From assembly GCA_900119285.1 (NCBI GenBank), contig FPIT01000004.1, forward strand, positions 186,001 to 250,000: 64,000 bases of DNA. The letters are read 5' to 3'. The notes under the pieces are model-generated. The model saw only the letters and a program-made list of their open reading frames with translations. It ran no database searches and was not told the DNA's origin. The first letter of the stretch is position 1. Each line of letters begins with the position of its first letter. Source of the stretch: Prevotellaceae bacterium HUN156 (GTDB lineage: Bacteria > Bacteroidota > Bacteroidia > Bacteroidales > Bacteroidaceae). Position numbers and translations under genes: made by a program. Below are positions 36,768 to 45,854 of this stretch, one piece after another.

Positions 36768-36810
36768 CGAATTATTTGGCAGAATAACGAATATTATCCG
36801 AAAATTATGC

Positions 36811-37947
36811 TTATACCATGATGAGACTGCTCATCACATAGTCGCTGACAAAGAGCCCTTTACGGGTTAGTGACAGGTGGTTGTTATCCAACTTTAGTAG
36901 TCCGTCATCGATAAATCGCAATGCCTCTTGCAGACAATAGCGACGATGACGGTCGGAGAGGGTTGTGAGATCCAGACCATCACTGGTGCGCAGGGCTGTG
37001 GTGATGCGGTCATTATAGTGCGTGTCTTCGTCAATGAACTCTTCTTCGCAAGGAATTACTCCCTGTTCAATACTCTCGACATATTGTTTGATGTCTGCTA
37101 CATTCCAACTGCGCTTCTTCCCGTTGTAACCATGAGCCGCAGCACCTAGTCCAATATAAGGTATATCTTTCCAGTAGCTGCTGTTGTGGAGCGAACGATA
37201 GCCAGGACGTGCAAAATTTGAAATCTCGTAGTGTTCGTAACCAGCAGCAGTGAGTTTGTCTATTAGAGTCTCATACATCTGACGCTCCACTTCTTCGTCT
37301 ATAGTCAATTGTGAATTGTCAATTGTCCATTGGTAAAGCGGAGTGCCTTCCTCTATCATCAGACAGTAGGCTGAGATATGTTCTACATTGAGAGCCAAGG
37401 CAGCATCAATGTCGCGCTGCCAATCCTCAATGGTTTCATTGGGGAAGCCATACATCAGGTCGATACTGATATTCTGGATGCCTACTGCACGTAGTCGCTT
37501 TACGGCTTTAGCTACTTGTTCTGCCGTGTGGCGACGATGCAAAAAACGCAGACGTTCGTCATCAAAGGTCTGTGCACCCATGCTGACACGATTGATGCCA
37601 AGCTGAGATAATGCTTCTGCGTACTCAACCGTTACGTCATCGGGATTCATCTCAATGGTAATCTCAGAGATGAGAGGTGAGAGGTGAGAGGTGGGAGAAT
37701 ATACCTTATTTATATTATAGAAGAGCTGATGTAACTGCGGAATAGTCAACTGGCTGGGTGTACCACCACCCAAATAGATTGTGCTAAGTTTTCCATCTCT
37801 TTGAGAGGGGGTGGGCTTTTTCATTTCCATCTCCTTGCACAATGCATCTACATACCATTGGCGCATATCGGCATGAGTGGTGGAATAGAAGTTGCAGTAG
37901 ATACAGCGACTCTTACAAAAAGGGATATGTAGATATAATCCTGCCAT
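36811..37947 (-). CDS. hemW: HemW-type radical SAM protein (oxygen-independent coproporphyrinogen oxidase-like)
   Basis: 378 residues from ATG 37947, giving MAGLYLHIPFCKSRC; the longer frame begins in AT-rich upstream DNA. CKSRCIYC near 11-18 binds the 4Fe-4S cluster with SAM. GGGTPSQL and EMNPDD near 60-100 and NRVSMGAQTF near 118 are typical. HemW is a heme chaperone rather than a porphyrinogen oxidase in studied cases. Two stretches look like intruding micro-repeats: SPTSHLSPLISE (about 84-96) and TIDNSQLTID (about 206-216). Confidence 0.93.
   Translation of the reverse strand: MAGLYLHIPFCKSRCIYCNFYSTTHADMRQWYVDALCKEMEMKKPTPSQRDGKLSTIYLGGGTPSQLTIPQLHQLFYNINKVYSPTSHLSPLISEITIEMNPDDVTVEYAEALSQLGINRVSMGAQTFDDERLRFLHRRHTAEQVAKAVKRLRAVGIQNISIDLMYGFPNETIEDWQRDIDAALALNVEHISAYCLMIEEGTPLYQWTIDNSQLTIDEEVERQMYETLIDKLTAAGYEHYEISNFARPGYRSLHNSSYWKDIPYIGLGAAAHGYNGKKRSWNVADIKQYVESIEQGVIPCEEEFIDEDTHYNDRITTALRTSDGLDLTTLSDRHRRYCLQEALRFIDDGLLKLDNNHLSLTRKGLFVSDYVMSSLIMV
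37303..37333. repeat. Micro-repeat inside hemW, CAATTGTCAATTG type
   Basis: AGTCAATTGTGAATTGTC followed by AATTGTCCATTGG, a class otherwise intergenic in these genomes, read in frame as TIDNSQLTID. Confidence 0.65.
37662..37696. repeat. Micro-repeat inside hemW, GAGAGGTGAGAGGTG type
   Basis: CTCAGAGATGAGAGGTGAGA followed by GGTGAGAGGTGGGAG, read in frame as a Ser/Pro/Leu-rich loop. Confidence 0.6.
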
Positions 37948-37955
37948 TGTGACTG

Positions 37956-37963
37956 CAAAATTA
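37956..37963 (-). promoter_or_regulatory. -7 box TAATTTTG for hemW
   Basis: Minus-strand TAGTAATTTTGCAGTC, only 9 nt before the ATG at 37947; the transcript would be nearly leaderless. Confidence 0.5.
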
Positions 37964-38082
37964 CTAATAAAGTTTAATATTTGGAAGTTTTCGGTATTTT
38001 TTTGCACGATTTCAGTTGAAAATGTCTAACTTTAGCCACCGATAACCGAAACAAAAAGCATAACCTAAAAACAATAAGCCTT

Positions 38083-40242
38083 ATGAAAGTTTATCAAACT
38101 AACGAAATCAAAAACATTGCGCTGCTTGGCAGTGCGGGTAGCGGCAAGACTACTCTTGCCGAAAGTATGGTTTACGAAGCAGGTATCATCAAGCGTCGCG
38201 GTACCGTAGAGGGAAAGAACACCATGAGCGACTACTTCCCTGTAGAACAGGAGTATGGCTATTCGGTGTTCTCTACAGTTTTTCATGTAGAGTGGAACAA
38301 TAAGAAGTTGAACATCATCGACTGTCCGGGTTCTGACGACTTCGTAGGTGGTGCTATCACAGCCCTTAACGTCACCGACCAGGCGGTGTTGCTCATTAAT
38401 GGCCAGTATGGTCCTGAGGTGGGTACAATGAATGCCTTCCGCAACACAGAGAAACTGAAAAAGCCCGTAATCTTCCTTGTTAACCAGCTGGATCGTGATA
38501 ATTGTGATTTCGACCAGATTCTGGCTCAGCTGAAGGAAGTATATGGTCCCAACTGCGTTCCCGTACAGTATCCTATTGCTACCGGTGCCGGCTTTAATAG
38601 TGTTATTGACGTGCTGTTGATGAAGAAATACTCTTGGAAGCCAGAAGGTGGTGCTCCTATTATTGAGGATGTTCCCGCTGACCAGTTGGAGAAGGCGAAG
38701 GAGTGGAAGGCTAAGCTCGTTGAGGCTGCTGCCGCTGGTGATGACACCTTGATGGAGAAGTTCTTCGAGAGCGAAGACCTGAGCGAGGATGAGATGCGTG
38801 AGGGTATCCGTAAGGGTATGGTAACACGTTCTATCTTCCCCGTATTCTGTGTATGTGCAGGTAGAGACATGGGTGTTCGCCGCTTGATGGAATTCCTCGG
38901 TAATGTGGTGCCTTTCGTCAGTGAGATGCCTGTCATCAAGAATGCTGCAGGTAAGGATGTTCCTGCCGATTCTAATGCTACTACATCACTTTACTTCTTC
39001 AAGACTGGTGTTGAGCCCCATATCGGTGAGGTACAGTACTTCAAGGTGATGAGCGGTGTTGTAAAGAGTGGTGACGACCTGACCAATGCTGACCGTGGTT
39101 CTAAGGAGCGCTTGGGTGCTATCTATGCTTGTGCTGGTGCCAACCGCATTCAGGTTGACGAACTGCGTGCTGGTGATATTGGCTGTACGGTGAAACTGAA
39201 GGATGTGAAGACTGGCAATACACTGAACGGCAAAGACCTGGAGCAGAAGTTCGACTTTATTAAATATCCAAACTCTAAGTTCTCTCGTGCCATCAAGGCT
39301 GTCAATGAGGCTGAGACCGAGAAGATGATGGCTGCCCTGCAGAAGATGCGTCAGGAAGATCCGACATGGGTTGTTGAGCAGTCTAAGGAGTTGCGCCAGA
39401 TTATTGTTCACGGTCAGGGTGAGTTCCACCTGCGTACCTTGAAGTGGCGTATGGAGAACAATGAGAAGATTCAGATAGAGTATGTTGAGCCAAAGATTCC
39501 GTATCGTGAGACTATCACGAAGATGGCTCGTGCCGACTATCGTCATAAGAAACAGTCGGGTGGTGCCGGCCAGTTTGGTGAGGTACATCTGATAGTAGAA
39601 CCTTACACAGAAGGTATGCCTGATCCTACATCTTACAAGATCAATGGTCAGGAGTTCAAGATGAATATCAAGGGTAAGGAAGAAGTCGACCTGGAGTGGG
39701 GAGGCAAGCTCGTCTTCATCAACTCTGTGGTTGGTGGTGCCATTGATATGCGCTTCATGCCAGCTATCCTGAAGGGTGTTATGGAGCGTATGGAGCAGGG
39801 CCCATTGACAGGTTCTTATGCTCGCGACGTTCGCGTCATTGTCTATGATGGTAAGATGCATCCAGTTGACTCTAACGAACTTTCATTCATGTTGGCTGCC
39901 CGCAACGCTTTCTCAGCTGCCTTTAAGGAGGCTGGTCCTAAGGTGCTGGAGCCTATCTATGACTTGGAAGTACTTGTTCCTGCTGACTATATGGGTGATG
40001 TGATGAGTGACCTGCAAGGTCGTCGCGCCATCATCATGGGTATGGATTCAGAGGCTGGTTATCAGAAGTTGACTGCTAAGATTCCTCTCAAGGAACTCTC
40101 AAGCTACTCTATCGCTCTGAGCTCATTGACGGGTGGTCGTGCTTCGTTCTCTACGAAGTTTGCCTCTTACGAACTCGTTCCGAACGATATCCAGCAGGCT
40201 CTGATTAAGGAGCACGAGGCTGAGGAGAAGGAAGAAGACTAA
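38083..40242 (+). CDS. EF-G paralogue (EF-G2 type) with degenerate GTPase site
   Basis: 719 residues with the five EF-G domains. P-loop GSAGSGKTT at 16-24; the switch II motif reads DCPGSDDF (80-87) in place of DTPGHVDF, so the catalytic His is Ser83-84 region; G4 is NQLDRD near 133. Domain IV and the C-terminal domain (GRRAIIMGMDSEAGYQKLTA near 645) are intact. Bacteroides has a second EF-G, reported to support translocation without GTP hydrolysis and to matter in starvation and gut colonisation; this protein fits it. A TAACTTTA with TTTG 22 nt upstream may be its promoter. The next gene starts directly at its stop (TAAATG). Confidence 0.9.
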   Translation: MKVYQTNEIKNIALLGSAGSGKTTLAESMVYEAGIIKRRGTVEGKNTMSDYFPVEQEYGYSVFSTVFHVEWNNKKLNIIDCPGSDDFVGGAITALNVTDQAVLLINGQYGPEVGTMNAFRNTEKLKKPVIFLVNQLDRDNCDFDQILAQLKEVYGPNCVPVQYPIATGAGFNSVIDVLLMKKYSWKPEGGAPIIEDVPADQLEKAKEWKAKLVEAAAAGDDTLMEKFFESEDLSEDEMREGIRKGMVTRSIFPVFCVCAGRDMGVRRLMEFLGNVVPFVSEMPVIKNAAGKDVPADSNATTSLYFFKTGVEPHIGEVQYFKVMSGVVKSGDDLTNADRGSKERLGAIYACAGANRIQVDELRAGDIGCTVKLKDVKTGNTLNGKDLEQKFDFIKYPNSKFSRAIKAVNEAETEKMMAALQKMRQEDPTWVVEQSKELRQIIVHGQGEFHLRTLKWRMENNEKIQIEYVEPKIPYRETITKMARADYRHKKQSGGAGQFGEVHLIVEPYTEGMPDPTSYKINGQEFKMNIKGKEEVDLEWGGKLVFINSVVGGAIDMRFMPAILKGVMERMEQGPLTGSYARDVRVIVYDGKMHPVDSNELSFMLAARNAFSAAFKEAGPKVLEPIYDLEVLVPADYMGDVMSDLQGRRAIIMGMDSEAGYQKLTAKIPLKELSSYSIALSSLTGGRASFSTKFASYELVPNDIQQALIKEHEAEEKEED

Positions 40243-40851
40243 ATGCGTTGGCTATTAGTCATACTCGTACCGCTCTGCTTACTGGCTTGTTCGGAGAGAG
40301 CTGGCATGCAGGGCGGTACAATATTTCCTTCGGACATGAAACTGCAAACGGGTGATATCGTGTTCCGTCGAGGTTCGGGATTTACCAGCCAAGCAGTTAT
40401 TATTGCTGAGCATGGAGGAGCTTATTCACATGTAGGTATTGTGGTGGATTCGGCTGGTGTGCCGATGATTGTCCACTCGGTACCTGGAGAACCAGATTTT
40501 GAGGGCGATGAAGATCGCGTGAAGATGGAGAGCCCCGAGGCTTTCTTCTCTGAGATGAGAGCCCAACGTGGAGCCCTCTATCGACATGCAGACAGTGTTG
40601 TTGCCAAGAGTGCTGCTTGTGAGGCACTTGCAGTCTACCATCGCGGTGTACTCTTTGATCATGACTACGATTCGAGTGATACCACAAAGATGTACTGCAC
40701 AGAACTAGTTGTTTTCTCTTTTAGTAAGACGAAAAGCCCGTTAAGGGATGTGGAAAATGAACATCTGAAACTGATAGGTTTTGAAACCGACTGCATCTTG
40801 CCCTCTGCACTTCTTAATTGCAAGGATTTGCGTAAGGTTGCGACTTTTTAG
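40243..40851 (+). CDS. YiiX/YebB-family NlpC/P60-like cysteine hydrolase, lipoprotein
   Basis: 202 residues. MRWLLVILVPLCLLAC is a lipoprotein signal (Cys16). A permuted papain-like domain follows: LQTGDIVFRRGSGF near 33, catalytic His in GGAYSHVGIVVDS near 62, and catalytic Cys in MYCTELVVFSFS near 150. Such enzymes cleave peptidoglycan-type peptides or lipid amides in the envelope. It begins on the base after the EF-G stop, so it is translationally linked to it, an odd pairing. A second member lies at 43775. Confidence 0.88.
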   Translation: MRWLLVILVPLCLLACSERAGMQGGTIFPSDMKLQTGDIVFRRGSGFTSQAVIIAEHGGAYSHVGIVVDSAGVPMIVHSVPGEPDFEGDEDRVKMESPEAFFSEMRAQRGALYRHADSVVAKSAACEALAVYHRGVLFDHDYDSSDTTKMYCTELVVFSFSKTKSPLRDVENEHLKLIGFETDCILPSALLNCKDLRKVATF

Positions 40852-40897
40852 TAGTTATAGAAATCAATAATTGTTAACCCCCTAAAACAAAACTAAG

Positions 40898-41287
40898 ATG
40901 AAGAAATTATTATCTTTTGCAGCTGTCTGTCTGTTTGTGGCAGTGCTGTGTTCGTGTGGTGGTCCCTCTACTCCTGAGGAAGTAACAGCCAAGGCTATTA
41001 AGTGCATCATCGACAAAGACTATAAGGGCTATGTTGATATGATGGCATTCAAGTCTGAAAAGACTGACGAGCAGAAGCAGCAGATTGTTGCTCTCGTACA
41101 GGACAAGATGGAAAAGGAAGTCCAGAAAAAGGAAGGTATCAAGGACTTCACAGTTGGTGAACCTACCATCGAAGAGGATAAGGCTGTTGTTCCTTATACG
41201 CTGAACTATGGTAATGGTGATACCAAGGATGATAAAATGAAACTAATCAACGTCGACGGAAAGTGGATGATTGATTCAGGAAAGTAA
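40898..41287 (+). CDS. Small DUF4878-type lipoprotein
   Basis: 129 residues. Signal with lipobox LCSC (Cys20). The mature part (TPEEVTAKAIKCIIDKDYKG then DFTVGEPTIEEDKAVVPYTL and VDGKWMIDSGK) is the NTF2-like cone fold of DUF4878 proteins. Function unknown. It ends in a strong bidirectional terminator. It lies 46 nt after the YiiX-type gene and may be in its transcript. Confidence 0.88.
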   Translation: MKKLLSFAAVCLFVAVLCSCGGPSTPEEVTAKAIKCIIDKDYKGYVDMMAFKSEKTDEQKQQIVALVQDKMEKEVQKKEGIKDFTVGEPTIEEDKAVVPYTLNYGNGDTKDDKMKLINVDGKWMIDSGK

Positions 41288-41291
41288 TTAT

Positions 41292-41335
41292 AAAAACAAA
41301 GAGAGCAACCTCGAATGGTTGCTCTCTTTGTTTTT
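41292..41335. terminator. Strong bidirectional terminator
   Basis: Nineteen-base perfect arms (AAAAACAAAGAGAGCAACC and its complement) with a 6-nt loop; A run on one side and T run on the other serve both the DUF4878 gene and the converging DUF3298 gene, whose stop lies at its edge. Confidence 0.9.
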
Positions 41336-42237
41336 TATGGAATCAGTGCTGCTGCCTCTTCTGTGAGGTAGGGGCGAATCTTGTCGTAGGGAACCAAGAA
41401 ACCTGGCATACCTGCAGCATAGGGAGCTATCTCGTATTGCTGATAACCAAAATAGAGGCCTTGCTTAGTAAAGTAGGGTGGTGTACTTGGCAATGGAATC
41501 CTGTTCACATTGTCTACGCCCAGTAGCAAGTCTTTCAGTTCTGCATCAGTACGTACTGATTCATACTCCTTGAAATAGCTGCGTACTCCCTCTTTGATAA
41601 TTTTGCGGAATGGGGCAGAGTCGACATCCTTAAACAGCGTCTGCTCTTTGACAATGTAGGTCTCTTTCTTGGCATCGTATTCCGTGCGATAGCCAATTCT
41701 GCGACCAGTCTTCTTGTTGAATGTCATGCCCGTACAGATAGCAAATCCGTGAGCGCCTCCCATATATCCTTCTGAGTTGGAGATATAAGTAATGTAGTGA
41801 TCGTTGTTTTCTACTACGAATACGTTCAGATAGTAGCTATGAGGTGTTTCACCTCCATATCCTTCTTCGCGCATGTCTTTCCAGTCTTCCGACAGACTGG
41901 TATACATTTCCTTCATGGTTTCGCTGACAGCCTTCTTTCCGTCATCGGTATAATTAGCTTTGGGCTGTTCTTCCTGATTAGGACGAGCAGCCAACTCCTC
42001 GCAGATGTACTTCTTGATGGCTTTTACTAATATCTCATCGCCATCTACGGGCCAGTCAACATAGACGAAGACCTCGGCAGTAGAGTCTTTGCGCTCTATG
42101 CCGATACTGTCCACCTTGAATGTTTCAATGGTGTCAACGCTGACGGAATCAGCATCTTCACTGTTGTCTGTAGAAGCACGATGGCCGCATGCTGTAAGCA
42201 TTGCGGCCATCGCTATGATTATAAAAAGACTTTTCAT
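41335..42237 (-). CDS. RsiV/DUF3298-type lipoprotein
   Basis: 300 residues. Signal with Cys17 (LTAC). The mature part has a DUF4163-like segment and the DUF3298 signature GYMGGAHG near 165 with FKDVDSAPFRKII near 210. RsiV, an anti-sigma factor that binds lysozyme, has the same fold, so ligand binding in the periplasm is possible. Here it stands without a sigma factor. It lies 36 nt downstream of pgk across a TTCAATGAACAATT micro-repeat. Confidence 0.88.
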   Translation of the reverse strand: MKSLFIIIAMAAMLTACGHRASTDNSEDADSVSVDTIETFKVDSIGIERKDSTAEVFVYVDWPVDGDEILVKAIKKYICEELAARPNQEEQPKANYTDDGKKAVSETMKEMYTSLSEDWKDMREEGYGGETPHSYYLNVFVVENNDHYITYISNSEGYMGGAHGFAICTGMTFNKKTGRRIGYRTEYDAKKETYIVKEQTLFKDVDSAPFRKIIKEGVRSYFKEYESVRTDAELKDLLLGVDNVNRIPLPSTPPYFTKQGLYFGYQQYEIAPYAAGMPGFLVPYDKIRPYLTEEAAALIP

Positions 42238-42273
42238 CTTTTTACTTTTTAATTGTCAATGTTCAATGAACAA

Positions 42274-43545
42274 TTACTCGCCCTTAATAGCAGCTACGCC
42301 AGGGAGTACCTTACCCTCGATAGCCTCGAGCAGAGCACCACCACCAGTAGAGATGTAGCTAACCTTGTCGGCCAAACCGAACTTGTTAACGCAAGCTACA
42401 GAGTCACCACCACCAATCAGTGAGAAAGCACCCTCAGCAGTTGCCTCGGCGATAGCGTTACCGATAGCGCGGCTACCAGCAGTGAAGTCATCGCACTCGA
42501 ATACACCGGCAGGACCGTTCCACAGGATGGTCTTAGCACCCTTGATAGCCTCGGCGAAAGCCTTCTGGCTGTCAGGACCAGCGTCAACACCCTCGTAACC
42601 AGCAGGAACCTTGTCGGCAGGGCAGGTGATGATCTCAGCACCAGCCTTTACGCTCAGTGTGTCGAAGTCCAGACCGTTAGTAGCGGTGCAGTCAGTAGCG
42701 AGTACCAGCTCAACACCATTCTTCTTAGCCAGCTCCTCAACGCCCAGAGCTACATCCAGCTTGTCGAGCTCAACGATAGAGTCGCCAATCTCACCACCGT
42801 GAGCCTTAGCGAAGGTGTAGGTCATACCACCGCAGAGGATGAGCTTGTCAACCTTGCCGAGCAGATTCTCGATGATACCAATCTTAGAAGATACCTTAGA
42901 ACCACCCATGATGGCTACGAAGGGGCGCTTGATGTCAGAGAGAACAGCGTCAACAGCCTTTACCTCTTTCTCCATCAGCAGACCGAGCATCTTGTTGTTA
43001 GCATCGAAGTAGTCAGCGATAACAGCGGTAGAAGCGTGCTTACGGTGAGCAGTACCGAAAGCATCCATTACGTAGCAGTCAGCGTAAGAAGCCAGAGTCT
43101 TGGCAAACTCCTTCTGAGAAGCCTTCATAGCCTTCTTAGCCTCGTCGTATGCGGGATCAGCCTTGTCGATACCTACGGGCTTGCCCTCTTCCTCAGGATA
43201 GAAGCGGAGGTTCTCCAGAAGCAGAGCCTCACCCATCTTCAGAGCCTTGGCAGCGTCGGCAGCCTTAGCGCAGTCGGGAGCAAAAGCAACGGGAACGCCG
43301 AGCGCCTTCTCTACAGCCTCGCGAATCTGACCCAGTGACTTCTTTGCGTCCACCTTACCTTTGGGCTTACCCATGTGGCTCATGATGATGGTTGCACCAC
43401 CGTCAGCCAGAATCTTCTTCAGAGTGGGCAGAGCACCGCGGATACGGGTGTCGTCAGTAATCTTTCCGTTCTCGTCCAAGGGCACGTTGAAGTCAACGCG
43501 CACGATTGCCTTCTTACCGGCAAAGTTGAATTCGTTGATTGTCAT
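42274..43545 (-). CDS. pgk: Phosphoglycerate kinase
   Basis: 423 residues, within the usual size. [13 protein letters not shown] near 16, HMGKPKG near 56, [11 protein letters not shown] near 215 and the nucleotide-binding [13 protein letters not shown] near 372 are all intact. Converts 1,3-bisphosphoglycerate and ADP to 3-phosphoglycerate and ATP in glycolysis. A TACCTTTG box lies about 65 nt upstream. Codon bias is stronger than in its neighbours, as expected for a highly expressed gene. Confidence 0.97.
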   Translation of the reverse strand: MTINEFNFAGKKAIVRVDFNVPLDENGKITDDTRIRGALPTLKKILADGGATIIMSHMGKPKGKVDAKKSLGQIREAVEKALGVPVAFAPDCAKAADAAKALKMGEALLLENLRFYPEEEGKPVGIDKADPAYDEAKKAMKASQKEFAKTLASYADCYVMDAFGTAHRKHASTAVIADYFDANNKMLGLLMEKEVKAVDAVLSDIKRPFVAIMGGSKVSSKIGIIENLLGKVDKLILCGGMTYTFAKAHGGEIGDSIVELDKLDVALGVEELAKKNGVELVLATDCTATNGLDFDTLSVKAGAEIITCPADKVPAGYEGVDAGPDSQKAFAEAIKGAKTILWNGPAGVFECDDFTAGSRAIGNAIAEATAEGAFSLIGGGDSVACVNKFGLADKVSYISTGGGALLEAIEGKVLPGVAAIKGE

Positions 43546-43609
43546 GATGATTTACAATTTAACAATTTATATAATATAACTTTTATTCTCGATTTCTTCA
43601 ATCCAGCCG

Positions 43610-43617
43610 CAAAGGTA
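43610..43617 (-). promoter_or_regulatory. -7 box TACCTTTG for pgk
   Basis: Minus-strand CTACCTTTGCGGCTGG; leader of about 60 nt. Confidence 0.6.
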
Positions 43618-43774
43618 GTAAAAATAATGCAGACTGCTCCCTCTTTTCATGAGAAAATAACATCTATATGGTTATACTGCTTACTTATTTAAATCTTTTT
43701 TGCGAACTACATTACATAATGTAAGCCCGACTTTGCAAAACGTGAATTCTTGCATTATTTATTATTAGGTACAA

Positions 43775-44362
43775 TTAGCGTAATCTGCCTTTGAGCTTGA
43801 CATTGGTACGCTGAGAGAGTTCGCCAGGATTAGTGCCGGGTTCTCCTTCGGGCACTTCTAATTGGTGCTTGGCATAGAACTGGCGCCAGTAGTCGGTGAT
43901 GCGCCCTGTGGTATCATGAAACGACATGGGGATAGGGGAGAAGAGGCGCTTGCCATGCTTGTCGACAAACGATAGCTGTACCAATTCAGAGCAATAGATG
44001 GCATCATTGTTGGGAAGATAGAGACGGTCGTAAGGCCTGCCGAAATAGTGCTTGGCATTGGCTATTGATTGTTTACTGTCAATACCCTTCACACGCCCAA
44101 CTAGGTAGTGCCCATCTTGTTGACGCAATGAGTCGATAGGCGTCATCTTTACTCCTTTGCCTACAGCCTCAATCACGCTGTCACGCGACATAACGATAGC
44201 CACATGGTCTATCATGCCTGGGGTAACATCGGTAATGGCATTGCCCTGAGAGACAACGTGAAACAGTAGGTCACCAGATTTGAGCGAATAGGTCTGGCAC
44301 GATGTAGCGACCAGACCTATTACAATTGCTATGATAATATCAATGAACCACTTTTTTTCCAT
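43775..44362 (-). CDS. Second YiiX-family NlpC/P60-like hydrolase, lipoprotein
   Basis: 195 residues. Signal with Cys22 (ATSC). LKSGDLLFHVVSQG near 28, His in MIDHVAIVMSRDS near 52 and Cys in AIYCSELVQLSF near 122 form the permuted papain-like triad. It differs from the member at 40243 by a C-terminal Pro/Lys-rich tail. Its ATG lies inside the last codons of the beta-helix gene (23-nt overlap), so the two are co-translated. Confidence 0.88.
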   Translation of the reverse strand: MEKKWFIDIIIAIVIGLVATSCQTYSLKSGDLLFHVVSQGNAITDVTPGMIDHVAIVMSRDSVIEAVGKGVKMTPIDSLRQQDGHYLVGRVKGIDSKQSIANAKHYFGRPYDRLYLPNNDAIYCSELVQLSFVDKHGKRLFSPIPMSFHDTTGRITDYWRQFYAKHQLEVPEGEPGTNPGELSQRTNVKLKGRLR

Positions 44363-45719
44363 TGATGATATTAATGCCTTTTCGTGGAGTTGTTAATTTT
44401 CGACCTTGTAAGTCGTAATAGTTATCAACTGGTAATTTAGAAGTCTCGGTCTGCTTGATTTCTGTTATAGTTGCTGCAGGCCAATAGATGACTTCTCCAA
44501 GTGAAGGATCATCATTCTTATGGAAGATGACGCTCTCAATCTTTTCTTCGGTTTGCTCGCTGACATTCCACGTGTTACCCTGAGCGTAAATGGTGTTGGC
44601 GGAGTTGTTGTATAGGTCGTAGAGCACGCCATCGTTACCATTGTTCTTGAACGTGTTGCCGCCTGGGTTGTAATGTTCGTCAGTTTCAGCTACGTCAATT
44701 CTACCCATATTCACATTCTTGCAGCCGATTACGGTAACGCCCCAAAGTCCTCCTTCGATATGGTTCTTTGTGATGATAGCCTCAGTCTGTTGGTATGGGT
44801 CGCATAAACTTATACCAGAACCACCTTTCATTGGGTTGGTTTCGTAACGGTTGTTCATCAGTATATTATTCTCTATGCGTATCTTTGCTGCAGGACCGAC
44901 AAGTCCAATGCCATAGCGATTATCTTCAATGTAGCAATCCTTGATAGTGATGTCTGCATCAAAACCACAGAAGTTTGAAATACCGATACCGCCCACCATC
45001 GTATTATCCGGATTACCCGTCATCTGACACCCTTCGATAATCATAGGATTGGCTGCCGTAACGTTAATCTGCGGAATGTTGTTGTTTTCTGTAGAATTCT
45101 TATCAAAAACACAATGGCTAATTGTTAGGGGACGTGATGCGTTCGCTGCGCTTCCGATGGCTGCCTTAGAACAGTTATGAAAATCACATGATTCAATCTT
45201 ACAGAGAGTTCCATTGCCGATAAAATATAAGGCAGCAGGAGCTGAGCCGTCGTGGTCTTCAAAATAGCAGTTGTACAAATTGACAGCCCCTTCTCCCATC
45301 ACTTCCATACCGATGGTGTAGAATTCGCAGTTTTTCATCTCTGTCGTTGTCTGACTCATGATGCGTACTAATGCTCTTGGATTCTCATCTAAGGCATCGA
45401 ATATAGCGCCTTCTGAACATTGAAAATCCGCCTCGCCCTCAATGGTCAATTTGACATCCTTGTTGAAGTGGACTTTTATGCAATCGTCCATTACGAATTT
45501 GTCGCCTTTGGCAATGGTGATGCTGTTTCTTAACTCGTATTCGGGCCATTGTCCTTCTTCCAACTCGTAAGCTATAATACTAGTCTCGCTGATATATGCC
45601 AGTGTCTGAATACTGTACGTTGTACCGTCGCCCTTTGTTGTATACGTATCGGCGGCTTCTGCGAATTGGCAGAGCAATGCTGTTACCAATGTCAATAAAA
45701 ACAATCTTTTGTTCATCAT
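44340..45719 (-). CDS. Secreted right-handed beta-helix protein with sorting-type C-terminus
   Basis: 459 residues. MMNKRLFLLTLVTALLCQFAEA is a signal peptide. The body (about 60-400) is a parallel beta-helix with repeating short strands (LTISHCVFDKNS, ADITIKDCYIEDNRYGIGL). The end YYDLQGRKLTTPRKGINI followed by INGKKVVH matches the C-terminal sorting module of many Prevotella secreted proteins (type IX-like). It probably acts on or binds polysaccharide at the surface; no catalytic residues can be named. A TACCTTTG box 37 nt upstream fixes the start at 45719; a TTG frame extension is rejected. Confidence 0.87.
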   Translation of the reverse strand: MMNKRLFLLTLVTALLCQFAEAADTYTTKGDGTTYSIQTLAYISETSIIAYELEEGQWPEYELRNSITIAKGDKFVMDDCIKVHFNKDVKLTIEGEADFQCSEGAIFDALDENPRALVRIMSQTTTEMKNCEFYTIGMEVMGEGAVNLYNCYFEDHDGSAPAALYFIGNGTLCKIESCDFHNCSKAAIGSAANASRPLTISHCVFDKNSTENNNIPQINVTAANPMIIEGCQMTGNPDNTMVGGIGISNFCGFDADITIKDCYIEDNRYGIGLVGPAAKIRIENNILMNNRYETNPMKGGSGISLCDPYQQTEAIITKNHIEGGLWGVTVIGCKNVNMGRIDVAETDEHYNPGGNTFKNNGNDGVLYDLYNNSANTIYAQGNTWNVSEQTEEKIESVIFHKNDDPSLGEVIYWPAATITEIKQTETSKLPVDNYYDLQGRKLTTPRKGINIINGKKVVH

Positions 45720-45755
45720 ATTAAAGTTTTTCTTTTTAAGAATGATAAGATACTG

Positions 45756-45763
45756 CAAAGGTA
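45756..45763 (-). promoter_or_regulatory. -7 box TACCTTTG for the beta-helix and YiiX genes
   Basis: Minus-strand TTACCTTTGCAG, 37 nt before ATG 45719. Confidence 0.6.
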
Positions 45764-45838
45764 AGAAATAAAGTGAAAAGAAAAGACTAAAAAGAAAAAA
45801 ATCTATTATTGTTAGGAAGATAATTCAATTATATTTTG

Positions 45839-45846
45839 TAATTTTG
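45839..45846 (+). promoter_or_regulatory. -7 box TAATTTTG for queC
   Basis: GTAATTTTGCCGCC, 8 nt before the ATG at 45855, so there is no room for a leader riboswitch. Confidence 0.5.
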
Positions 45847-45854
45847 CCGCCAAT

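Noticed and set aside
38986..39861. 291-codon minus-strand frame
   Set aside because: Antisense of the EF-G paralogue.
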